Origin: an uncultured Collinsella sp.
GTDB taxonomy: Bacteria; Actinomycetota; Coriobacteriia; Coriobacteriales; Coriobacteriaceae
Assembly (NCBI GenBank): GCA_900549555.1
Contig: UROO01000001.1
Coordinates: 1-54,354 of the forward strand
Reading direction: 5' to 3'
Length of the DNA: 54,354 nucleotides
The first letter of the stretch is position 1; the number at the start of each line of letters is the position of its first letter. The position numbers and the translations under genes were made by a program. The notes under the pieces were generated by a model, which had not been told where the DNA came from, made no database searches, and saw only the letters and a list, made by a program, of their open reading frames with translations. Below, piece by piece: positions 31,820 through 40,847 of this stretch.

Positions 31820-32031
31820 CTTACTGCCAGACCGAGTAGGCCAGCGGGCCGAAAGCAGAGCGCGGAGAGGAAGGAAGGCGCGACCATCGGGCGCGAGCCC
31901 GTAAATACGCACCCCGCGAGGGTGGCCGGACGCTGCTTGCATGGCGCGGCGCTCCGTGGCTTCGCCGCGTTTCATGGCCATACCTCAAGCGGCTGTCAGA
32001 GCCACATTGCAAGCCGTGCGGGGTGCCTTCT

Positions 32032-33240
32032 ATGAACTCGGAGCAAAGGCGGGCCGCACGCCGGAAGCGCCGCGAGGAGAAGCGCGCCAGGGCCAAGGCC
32101 GAGCGCGTCAAGGCGTGCACCCTTGAGACGGTGGCCGACCTCAACAGCCTGTGCAAGGCTTCCAAGCAGGCCGCGCGTGGCGTCATGTGGAAGGCCTCGA
32201 CGCAGCAGTACATGAAGGACTACCTGCGAAACGCCGTGAAATCGCGCCAAGACCTTTTGGAGGGCCGCGACATATGCCGGGGTTTCATCCGCTTCGACCT
32301 GTGGGAGCGCGGCAAGCTGCGCCACATCAGTGCAGTGCACTTCCCCGAGCGCGTGGTGCAGAAGTCGCTGTCCCAGAACGCCCTCGTGCCCGCGATAGTC
32401 CCCACGCTCGTATCCGCGAACTCCGCCAACATCAAGGGGCGCGGCACCGACTACGCCCTTAAGCTGCTCAAGCGCCACCTGGCCGACCACTGGCGGCGGC
32501 ATGGGCGCGAGGGCTACATACTGCTGGGCGACTTCTCCGACTACTTCGCGCGCATTGCCCACGAGCCGGTCAAGCGGCAGGTGGCCGACGCGCTGCTCGA
32601 CCCGCGCGTGGTCGCCCTTGAGCACCGCCTGATAGACGCGCAGGGCGAGGTCGGCCTGGGCCTGGGCAGCGAGCCAAACCAGATATGCGCGGTGGCGCAC
32701 CCCAACCGCATCGACCACTACGTGGCCGAGATGCTGCGCCCCGAGGCCTACGGGCGCTACATGGACGACTTCTACCTGATCCACGAGTCCAAGGAGTACC
32801 TGCAAGTGTGCCTTCTGCTGATAGAGCACGAGTGCGCGAAGCTCGGCATCGCGCTGAACCCGCGCAAGACCCGCGTGGTGAAGCTGACGCGCGGCTTCAC
32901 GTGGCTGAAGAAGCGCATCTTCTACACCGAAACGGGCCGCATCGTCATGAAGCCGTGCCGCGACTCCATCACGCGCGAGCGACGCAAGCTGAAGAAGATG
33001 GCCCGCATGGTGGCCGAGGGGGTCATGACGCCCGAGCAGGTGCAGCAGAGCTACCAGAGCTGGCGCGGCGGCATGGCTCACTCGGACGCGCACCGCAGCG
33101 TGCTGGCCATGGACGCGCTGTACCGCAGCCTGTTCGAAAATCTCGCGGGGGGGTTGCTCAATGCAACCAAGCCCGAGAGACGATTCGGGCGGAACGCCCT
33201 CGCCATAGCGGAAGGGCGGCAACTCAAAACGGCGGCCTAG
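32032..33240 (+). CDS. DGR reverse transcriptase
   Basis: The 402-residue enzyme has a basic N-terminus, motif A GDFSDYFARI with catalytic Asp167, the motif-4 region LGSEPNQ (residues 211-217) and the catalytic YMDD (243-246). Thumb-like helices follow. It would copy template RNA with errors at adenines and deliver cDNA to VR. DGR enzymes usually show (I/V/L)GxxxSQ in motif 4; here Ser is replaced by Asn. There is no RNase H, integrase or maturase domain, as expected. I use the ATG at 32032, 8 nt after gggg; a GTG 9 nt earlier is possible. Confidence 0.95.
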   Translation: MNSEQRRAARRKRREEKRARAKAERVKACTLETVADLNSLCKASKQAARGVMWKASTQQYMKDYLRNAVKSRQDLLEGRDICRGFIRFDLWERGKLRHISAVHFPERVVQKSLSQNALVPAIVPTLVSANSANIKGRGTDYALKLLKRHLADHWRRHGREGYILLGDFSDYFARIAHEPVKRQVADALLDPRVVALEHRLIDAQGEVGLGLGSEPNQICAVAHPNRIDHYVAEMLRPEAYGRYMDDFYLIHESKEYLQVCLLLIEHECAKLGIALNPRKTRVVKLTRGFTWLKKRIFYTETGRIVMKPCRDSITRERRKLKKMARMVAEGVMTPEQVQQSYQSWRGGMAHSDAHRSVLAMDALYRSLFENLAGGLLNATKPERRFGRNALAIAEGRQLKTAA

Positions 33241-33270
33241 ACGGGTCGAAAACGAAATAACCAAGACAGC

Positions 33271-33300
33271 GAAGGCGTGCTGCGGCGCGCCTTCTTTCTT
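33271..33300 (+). terminator. Terminator after the DGR reverse transcriptase
   Basis: A 10-bp stem (33271-33280 with 33285-33294, one G-T pair) with loop tgcg is followed by tttctt. It closes the DGR cassette. Confidence 0.75.
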
Positions 33301-33327
33301 CGCGCCCGCCCAAACGGCCAGGCAATC

Positions 33328-33376
33328 TCACGGCGCTAATACGATGGCGGCACATTCCCCGATAAGGAAGGAGTCC
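33328..33376 (+). promoter_or_regulatory. Candidate late promoter before the lysis operon
   Basis: Atctcacg at 33328-33335, seven bases, then tacgat at 33343-33348, followed by ttccccg and aaggaag. The same atctcacg-N7-tacgat and downstream ccccg/aaggag order precedes terminase at 14189. tacgat could be a -10 box. No consensus -35 is visible, so a phage activator may be needed. Confidence 0.5.
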
Positions 33377-33378
33377 GC

Positions 33379-33705
33379 ATGGACACTGAGGAAGACATGC
33401 CGCGCCCCGACGAGCTTCGAGACGGCACCCTGGCCGAGGTCAACGCCCTGCGCGACCTGCTGTCGCAGATCGGCGACCCCGACGCGGCGCACGACGCGGG
33501 CGTTATCGACGATGACGAGTACGTGGAGCGGAAGGCGCGAAAGCTCGCCTACACCTCCGCGCTCGCCGCCTACGCCAACGGCGAGGTGCCCGACCTCCCG
33601 GCGCTGCTCGAACAGATGCGCGAGCAGGCGTCCCAGCCGACGCAGACCGAGACCAACACGGCGAACATCGACTACCTGCTCATGACCGTGGGAGGTGAGC
33701 AGTAA
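33379..33705 (+). CDS. Hypothetical tail/lysis-region protein, 108 aa
   Basis: The acidic protein (MDTEEDMPRPDELRDGTLAE ... GVIDDDEYVERKARKLAYTS ... NTANIDYLLMTVGGEQ) precedes an XkdX-like gene. Short acidic proteins in this place occur in other siphoviruses, often with a tail association. AAGGAAGGAG supports the ATG. Confidence 0.55.
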   Translation: MDTEEDMPRPDELRDGTLAEVNALRDLLSQIGDPDAAHDAGVIDDDEYVERKARKLAYTSALAAYANGEVPDLPALLEQMREQASQPTQTETNTANIDYLLMTVGGEQ

Positions 33706-33872
33706 TGGCTACGAAGAAAACCGTTGAGCATTCCAAGCACTTCGCGAAGGTCAAGAAGTACTACGACAAAGACCTTTGGAGCAAGGCGCGCGTCTACAAG
33801 GCTGTCGAGTGCAAATGGATCACCGCCGACGAGTACAAGGAAATCACCGGCGAGGAGTACACGGCCGAATAG
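33705..33872 (+). CDS. XkdX-family protein, 55 aa
   Basis: The short protein (YYDKDLWSKARVYKAVECKW then ITADEYKEITGEEY) matches the XkdX signature, with tryptophan and the ITxxEYxEITGEEY end. XkdX proteins lie between tail-fibre and holin genes of Gram-positive phages; function unknown. The ATG shares one base with the previous stop. Confidence 0.85.
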   Translation: MATKKTVEHSKHFAKVKKYYDKDLWSKARVYKAVECKWITADEYKEITGEEYTAE

Positions 33873-33892
33873 GCGGAAGGAGGGCGCCCAGG

Positions 33893-34306
33893 ATGGAAGT
33901 GCTCAAGCTTTTTGCGCCTTACGGACCGGCTTGGCTTGGCGGCGTGCTCCTGACGCTCGTTGCGTTCTACTTCGGGAGACAATTTCTTGAGGAGTACAAA
34001 CGCCAAAACCAGCGGAAGGGCGAGCTCGACCTGAAGCGCGAGGAGCGCAAGCAGGCCGAAGTCGACGAGAGGGCGCAGCGCGACCGCGAGCGGTCCCAAA
34101 TGGAGGGGCGCATCGCCGCCCAGATGGAGCGCAGCAACACCCTGATTGAAGGAATGAAAACGCTCATGGAGTCGGTTGTCGCGTCAAATGACGTCCTCCA
34201 CGCGGACTTGGTCCACAGCCAGGCGCGTAGCCAGGGCATGGCCGAGAAGGTCGACCATATCTACGACCGAGTCGACCTCATGTACAACAAGGAGACAGGG
34301 AGATAG
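33893..34306 (+). CDS. Membrane-anchored coiled-coil protein (XhlA-like)
   Basis: The 137-residue protein has one N-terminal membrane segment (PAWLGGVLLTLVAFYFGRQF, about residues 12-31) and then a long charged coiled coil (ELDLKREERKQAEVDERAQR ...). This resembles XhlA-type partners of holins, although XhlA itself has a C-terminal membrane segment. AAGGAGGG lies upstream. It precedes the holin by 2 nt. Confidence 0.6.
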   Translation: MEVLKLFAPYGPAWLGGVLLTLVAFYFGRQFLEEYKRQNQRKGELDLKREERKQAEVDERAQRDRERSQMEGRIAAQMERSNTLIEGMKTLMESVVASNDVLHADLVHSQARSQGMAEKVDHIYDRVDLMYNKETGR

Positions 34307-34308
34307 AG

Positions 34309-34617
34309 ATGACTGATATACAGGCAGGACTCACGGTGCTGACCGTCCTCGTGGTGCCCTATATCGTGCAGGCTATCAAGACGAAGGCGATGACCGGCAA
34401 TGTCGCCCGCTGGACGGCCATCGCAGTATCGGCGCTGTGCGGCGCATTGACGGCCATGGCCGGGGGTATGCCGACTGACCCCACGGCGTGGGTTACGTCC
34501 ATCTTCGCCGCGGTAGGCGGCGTGCAGGTGGCATATGCAGCCTTCAAGGCGGTCGGCGTGACAGACAAGTGGCTCGACGCGCTGCTTGCCATGGGCACTC
34601 CGAAGAAGGACGACTAG
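34309..34617 (+). CDS. Holin
   Basis: The 102-residue protein has hydrophobic segments at about 8-25 (LTVLTVLVVPYIVQAI), 34-53 (TAIAVSALCGALTAMAG) and 60-78 (WVTSIFAAVGGVQVAYAAF), and a charged C-terminus (GTPKKDD). Size, three membrane segments and position before two cell-wall enzymes fit a holin that permeabilises the membrane for lysis. Confidence 0.8.
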   Translation: MTDIQAGLTVLTVLVVPYIVQAIKTKAMTGNVARWTAIAVSALCGALTAMAGGMPTDPTAWVTSIFAAVGGVQVAYAAFKAVGVTDKWLDALLAMGTPKKDD

Positions 34618-34619
34618 GA

Positions 34620-35270
34620 ATGGGCGGCAAGCGCCTCGTGCGCATCGCCGCCGCCATCTCGCTGCTTGCTTTGCTCGCCGCCTTCGCCGACGTGGCGCTT
34701 ATAGCCTCTAACGTGCCGAAGGTGCCGAAGGAAGAGCCTTTGCCCGTCATCTACGACAAGCCGCTCGACAAGCCCGCCGAGGTGCCCGTCTACCTCCAAG
34801 CAGACGAGCGCTGGGGCGGGCTTTCGTATGCGGGCGAAGACTTGGCCGCTTCCGGCTGCGGCCTCACGTGCGCGGCCATGGCGTGGGAATGGCTCTACGG
34901 CCAGACGTGCACGCCGGCGCAGATGCTGGGATTCGTTGGCGAATCGTGCCTCACGGACGGCGTGAACGACATGGAAAAGTTCTGCCGTTGGATGAACGCG
35001 AACGACCAGGCTTTGGGCTACACGCCTATCCACGACAACGCCGACGACGCCTTGGACGAGGCGGCTGGCGGATGGATGGTGTTTTGCAGCCTGACTGGCC
35101 AGCTACGCGACGGCGGCAAGAGCTACGGCGGGCACATCGTCCTGCTCTGCGGATGGGACGGCGAGACGGCGACATTTCACGACCCCTACGAGGGCGTGGT
35201 GCGGCTGAGCCGCGAACAGTACGAACAAGTTGATTGGGCTTATTTCATAGCGATAGGGAGCGCTGAATAG
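34620..35270 (+). CDS. Secreted or membrane-anchored C39-like cysteine peptidase
   Basis: The 216-residue protein has an N-terminal signal or anchor (RIAAAISLLALLAAFADVAL, residues 8-27). A papain-like C39_2-type domain follows: ADERWGGLSYAGEDLAASGCGLTCAAM with the likely catalytic Cys about residue 80, then GGHIVLLCGWD with His about 164, and FHDPYEG. It lies between holin and endolysin. It may cut peptide cross-links of the wall, or process another protein. Confidence 0.75.
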   Translation: MGGKRLVRIAAAISLLALLAAFADVALIASNVPKVPKEEPLPVIYDKPLDKPAEVPVYLQADERWGGLSYAGEDLAASGCGLTCAAMAWEWLYGQTCTPAQMLGFVGESCLTDGVNDMEKFCRWMNANDQALGYTPIHDNADDALDEAAGGWMVFCSLTGQLRDGGKSYGGHIVLLCGWDGETATFHDPYEGVVRLSREQYEQVDWAYFIAIGSAE

Positions 35271-35271
35271 A

Positions 35272-36300
35272 ATGAACGGAATCGACATCAGCAATTGGCA
35301 GAACGGCATCAACCTCGCGGCTGTCCCGTTCGACTTCGTTATCTGCAAGGCTACCGAGGGCACGCGCTACGTGTCGCCCGACTGCGACCGCCAAATCCAG
35401 CAGGCGATTGGCCTTGGCAAGCTTGTGGGCGTGTACCACTACGTCAACGGCGGCGATGCCGATGCGGAGGCCGAGTACTTCTACGAGCACTGCAAGGGCT
35501 ACGTCGGCAAGGCCGCGTTCTTCATCGACTGGGAGGATCAGGGCAACGAGGCGTGGGGCGACACGTCCTACCTCAAGGCCATGGCAGAGCGTTTGGCCGA
35601 GCTTCTGGGCTTTGGCATGGATCGCATCGGCATCTACGCATCCAAGAGCGTGTTCCCGTGGAACCTCACCGGCGCCAAGACGTGGGTGGCGCAGTACGCC
35701 GACATGAACGCCACGGGCTACCAGGACGCGCCTTGGAACGAGGGCGCTTACGACTGCGCCATCCGCCAGTACTCCTCGTGCGGGCGCCTGGACGGCTGGG
35801 CGGGCAACCTCGACATCAACAAGTGCTATATCTCCCGCGCGGAGTGGGAGGCCATGGCGGGTGGCTCCAACGGCGATCCCGACTCGCTTATCCACGGCAT
35901 CGACGAGACGCCTGCGGCAGACCTCGCGGCAAAGGTGCTCGCGGGCGAGTTCGGCGACGGCGACGACCGCAAGCACGCGCTGGGCAACCGCTACTCCGAG
36001 GTGCAGGCGCTCGTGAACCACATTCTCACGGCATCCGCCGAGGATCTGGCCGCTGAGACCTGGGCAGGCGATTACGGCAACGGCAGCCGCCGCAAGGCTG
36101 TTTTGGGGCCGCGCTACGACGAGGTTATGGCGGTCATCAACGGGCAGGCCGAAACCGAGCAGGTGTACGTGGCGCAGAGCGGCGACACCCTTTCCGGAAT
36201 CGCCTCAAAGTACGGCACGACCTATCAGGATCTCGCCGCCAAGAACGGCATCTCAAACCCGAATCTGATCTATCCCGGCATGCGCCTGGTTGTTTCCTAG
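35272..36300 (+). CDS. Endolysin: GH25 lysozyme, two Cpl-7 repeats, LysM
   Basis: The 342-residue protein starts with a GH25 muramidase domain (MNGIDISNWQNGINLAAV; FFIDWEDQG with catalytic acids; YASKSVFPWNL; residues 1-195). Two Cpl-7-type wall-binding repeats follow (DLAAKVLAGEFGDGDDRKHA ... and DLAAETWAGDYGNGSRRKAV ..., about 220-293). The C-terminal LysM is YVAQSGDTLSGIASKYG (about 298-342). It would hydrolyse peptidoglycan at the end of infection. No signal peptide, so export depends on the holin. Confidence 0.95.
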   Translation: MNGIDISNWQNGINLAAVPFDFVICKATEGTRYVSPDCDRQIQQAIGLGKLVGVYHYVNGGDADAEAEYFYEHCKGYVGKAAFFIDWEDQGNEAWGDTSYLKAMAERLAELLGFGMDRIGIYASKSVFPWNLTGAKTWVAQYADMNATGYQDAPWNEGAYDCAIRQYSSCGRLDGWAGNLDINKCYISRAEWEAMAGGSNGDPDSLIHGIDETPAADLAAKVLAGEFGDGDDRKHALGNRYSEVQALVNHILTASAEDLAAETWAGDYGNGSRRKAVLGPRYDEVMAVINGQAETEQVYVAQSGDTLSGIASKYGTTYQDLAAKNGISNPNLIYPGMRLVVS

Positions 36301-36374
36301 GCCGCTCGTGGTATCCTAACGAAGATAATCGTGCCGATTGCGCACACCTCGGTTCGAGGAGATGCGCAAACGGT

Positions 36375-36435
36375 GCACCAACTTTAAAATGTGCGAACCC
36401 GTGCGAGTTACCATCGCACGGGTTCGTTCTTTTTT
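36375..36435 (+). other. Putative attR and host terminator hairpin
   Basis: cgaacccg at 36394-36401, preceded by tgtg, matches the putative attL core. It begins a perfect 13-bp stem (36394-36406 with 36414-36426, loop gttacca) followed by ttctttttt, which would be the original tRNA-Glu terminator. Joining the left flank to this site adds one more A-T pair to the stem. In the excised phage the integrase would stop at tta (36384-36386), five codons past the core. Confidence 0.5.
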
Positions 36436-36604
36436 GACATTACATGAAGAAGACTCAATGCCCTTGCGCTAGCTAAACAGCTCGCAAACTTTTCGATCAG
36501 AGCAGGCTTTACTCAACATCTTGGTAGCCGCAGAGAGCATGACAGGACTTAGCCCACGCGCGAAACGCCCGCTCGGCTGCAAGTTCAAAGAAGGTTCAAG
36601 CGAC
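36436..36604. other. Region without a supported gene
   Basis: Lower-GC sequence between attR and the glutamine synthetase terminator. Only short unsupported frames are present, and I see no RNA gene or repeat. Confidence 0.5.
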
Positions 36605-36640
36605 AAAAAAGAAGGGGCCTCGCACAGGCGAGACCCCTTC
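36605..36640 (-). terminator. Terminator of glutamine synthetase gene
   Basis: A 13-nt arm pair (36611-36623 with 36628-36640, one mismatch), loop acag, followed on the minus strand by six T residues. Confidence 0.88.
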
Positions 36641-36663
36641 GCACGCAAAATCAAACGTGTCTG

Positions 36664-38751
<2,088 letters not shown>

Positions 38752-38946
38752 ACGGAACTCCCTTCGTATCGGCACCGCGTGAGAAGCGGTGTTGATTACT
38801 AACGAACGAGTCATAGATTAGGCTCGTCGTGTTTCCGCAACATTACCGTTATGTTGCTGTCACGAAACCAATCAATGAGGTTACCGCATCGCGGCGGCGT
38901 TGCCGCCCTCAACAGCCAATCAACTGTATAAATTGCAGACCTCCCC

Positions 38947-39045
38947 CCATGGTTTAGGGTGGTCAATCTAGGATGGGGCTCTATTAACTGGTATTTCGCA
39001 TCAGATACCATTCAATATAGCCCCATCCTAGATTGACCGCCCTGC
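38947..39045. repeat. Long palindromic element between glnN and metF
   Basis: Arms 38961-38994 and 39005-39038 pair over 34 positions with 31 matches, the outer 20 perfectly (ggtcaatctaggatggggct and its complement). The loop is ttcgcatcag. Pairing continues outward with G-T pairs. There is no T-run on either side. It may be a MITE-like insertion or a regulatory hairpin in the divergent gap; the rest of 38752-39176 holds the two promoters but no gene. Confidence 0.8.
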
Positions 39046-39176
39046 TATAGGGAATGCCGATAGTAGGGCATCTTTGATTGGTATCCCCAAATAGCGAGTG
39101 AAACTCCACCGTGACACAGCGGTGCTGTAGAATCCATACAACACATCACACTATTACGTATCTAGAGGAGCACGAT

Positions 39177-40049
39177 ATGCGCGTCGACGAGGTTTTTAAG
39201 CAGGCAGCATCCCAGGGAACCGCACCCGTTTCGTTTGAGATGTTCCCGCCCAAGGGCGAGCTTACCCTCGACACGGCTCGCGAGGTGGCTGGCAATCTGT
39301 GCAAGCTTTCGCCGAGCTTTGTCTCGGTCACCTGCTCGGCCGGCGGCTCGGGCAACGGTGCCACCACCGCCCCCATCGCGCATATGATTACGAGCGAATT
39401 CGATACCCCCTCGGTGGCACACCTTACCTGCGTGGGCCGCTCGCACGCCGATATCACCGCCAAGATCGACGAGTATCGCACCGCCGGCGTTGAAAACATC
39501 CTTGCCCTGCGTGGTGATCTTCCCGCTGGCGCGACCGAGGACGACAAACCCGCCTCCGACTACGCCTACGCCCGCGACCTCATCCCCGAGCTCGTCGACG
39601 CCGGCTTTTGTGTGGGCGCCGCAGCCTACCCCGAGGGCCACATTGCCTGTGAGGACCTCAACGCTTCGGTCGAATACCTCAAGCAAAAACAGGATGCCGG
39701 CGCGAGCTTCTTTGTGACGCAGCTCTTTTTTGATAACGAGTGCTTCTACCGTTTTCGCGAGCTTGCCGACAAGGCGGGCATCACCGTACCCATTACCGCG
39801 GGCATCATGCCGTTTATGGGCAAGTCGCAGATCAGCCGCATGGTCTTTATGTGCGGCGCGTCGCTGCCCTCCCCCGTCATCAAGATTCTCGCCAAGTACG
39901 AGAACGACCCCGAGAGTCTGCAGGCAGCCGGTGTAGATTATGCCGCCCGTCAGCTTTGCGACCTCAAGGAGCACGGCGCCGACGGTCTGCACCTGTACAC
40001 TATGAATCGTCCTGCGATCGCCGCAACCATTATGGAGCGCCTGGGGTAA
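39177..40049 (+). CDS. metF: Methylenetetrahydrofolate reductase
   Basis: The 290-residue flavoenzyme reduces 5,10-methylene-THF to 5-methyl-THF, the methyl donor for methionine synthase encoded two genes downstream. Typical blocks are PVSFEMFPPKGE at the N-terminus, HLTCVGRS, ILALRGD, FFVTQLFFDN and AGIMPF. TAGAGGAG precedes the ATG. The stop shares a base with the next start, so the methionine genes form an operon. Confidence 0.95.
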   Translation: MRVDEVFKQAASQGTAPVSFEMFPPKGELTLDTAREVAGNLCKLSPSFVSVTCSAGGSGNGATTAPIAHMITSEFDTPSVAHLTCVGRSHADITAKIDEYRTAGVENILALRGDLPAGATEDDKPASDYAYARDLIPELVDAGFCVGAAAYPEGHIACEDLNASVEYLKQKQDAGASFFVTQLFFDNECFYRFRELADKAGITVPITAGIMPFMGKSQISRMVFMCGASLPSPVIKILAKYENDPESLQAAGVDYAARQLCDLKEHGADGLHLYTMNRPAIAATIMERLG

Positions 40050-40837
40050 TGGAAAAACCGCACATCGATACAGCCGCTGTCGAAGTGCCGGCCGACCTTG
40101 CGTCGCCGGCGCTTTATCGTATCGATGCCGCCCACCATCCCCGCGTCGATCGCGCCGAAATGTTGCGCTATCTGGGCTACGGCGGTCAGCAGATTGAACC
40201 CGAGTTGTCGCAGCGTATTGAGCTTGTCGTTGAACGTCTGGAACTGGACATTGAGCCCCGTGGCGTGCGCCGCGTGTTCGCCGTCGATGCCACAGGCGTC
40301 GATGAGCAGGGAGAGCCTTGTATTCGCTTGGTCGGCACCAACGTTGAGCTGCGCGGTCGCGACATCTATCGCCATCTCAAAGACGCCCGCTTTGCCGCGC
40401 TCATGGCATGCACCCTCGGCATGGACGCCGAGCGTCGTCTGCGCACCACGGGAGCCCAGCAGCCCCTGGAGGGAGCCGTGCTCGACGCCGCATGCTCTGC
40501 CTATGTAGAAGCCGCCGTCGAGCAGATGGACCAGCAGGTCAAGGCTGCGGCCGCCGCACACGGACTCGCCGGCAACTGGCGCTTTAGTCCCGGCTACGGC
40601 GACTGCCCGCTCTCGGCCCAGCGCTCGATCGTCAATGCGCTCAACGCCACGCGGCTCATCGGGCTTACCGTCACGCCCACCAGCCTGCTCATGCCCACCA
40701 AAAGCGTGACCGCGGTGATCGGTCTGTTTGACGGCGAGGTCCACGACGCCCAGAGCCGCCCTACCTGCAATATCTGCCGCATGCGCGAGAACTGCCGCTT
40801 CCGTGCCGCCCACACCACCTGCTATTCCAGCCATTAG
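40049..40837 (+). CDS. Stand-alone MetH reactivation-domain protein
   Basis: The 262-residue protein resembles the AdoMet-binding activation domain normally fused to the C-terminus of methionine synthase: EMLRYLGYGGQQIEPELSQR at the start and WRFSPGYGDCPLSAQRSIVN with the family's PGY(G/P)..P signature, then LTPTSLLMP-type TVTPTSLLMPTKSV. The C-terminus has CNICRMRENC, a cysteine cluster. It would reduce inactive cobalamin on the truncated MetH encoded next. Confidence 0.85.
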   Translation: MEKPHIDTAAVEVPADLASPALYRIDAAHHPRVDRAEMLRYLGYGGQQIEPELSQRIELVVERLELDIEPRGVRRVFAVDATGVDEQGEPCIRLVGTNVELRGRDIYRHLKDARFAALMACTLGMDAERRLRTTGAQQPLEGAVLDAACSAYVEAAVEQMDQQVKAAAAAHGLAGNWRFSPGYGDCPLSAQRSIVNALNATRLIGLTVTPTSLLMPTKSVTAVIGLFDGEVHDAQSRPTCNICRMRENCRFRAAHTTCYSSH

Positions 40838-40847
40838 GAGCTCATTG

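Noticed and set aside
36340..36380. Possible second tRNA 3' end near attR (ggttcga ... gcacca)
   Set aside because: The T-arm does not fold and the 3' strand does not pair with the tRNA-Glu acceptor arm, so it is not a duplicated tRNA end.
39040..39176. SAM or cobalamin riboswitch upstream of metF
   Set aside because: I looked for the conserved cores and saw none; the leader is short and lacks the needed paired elements.
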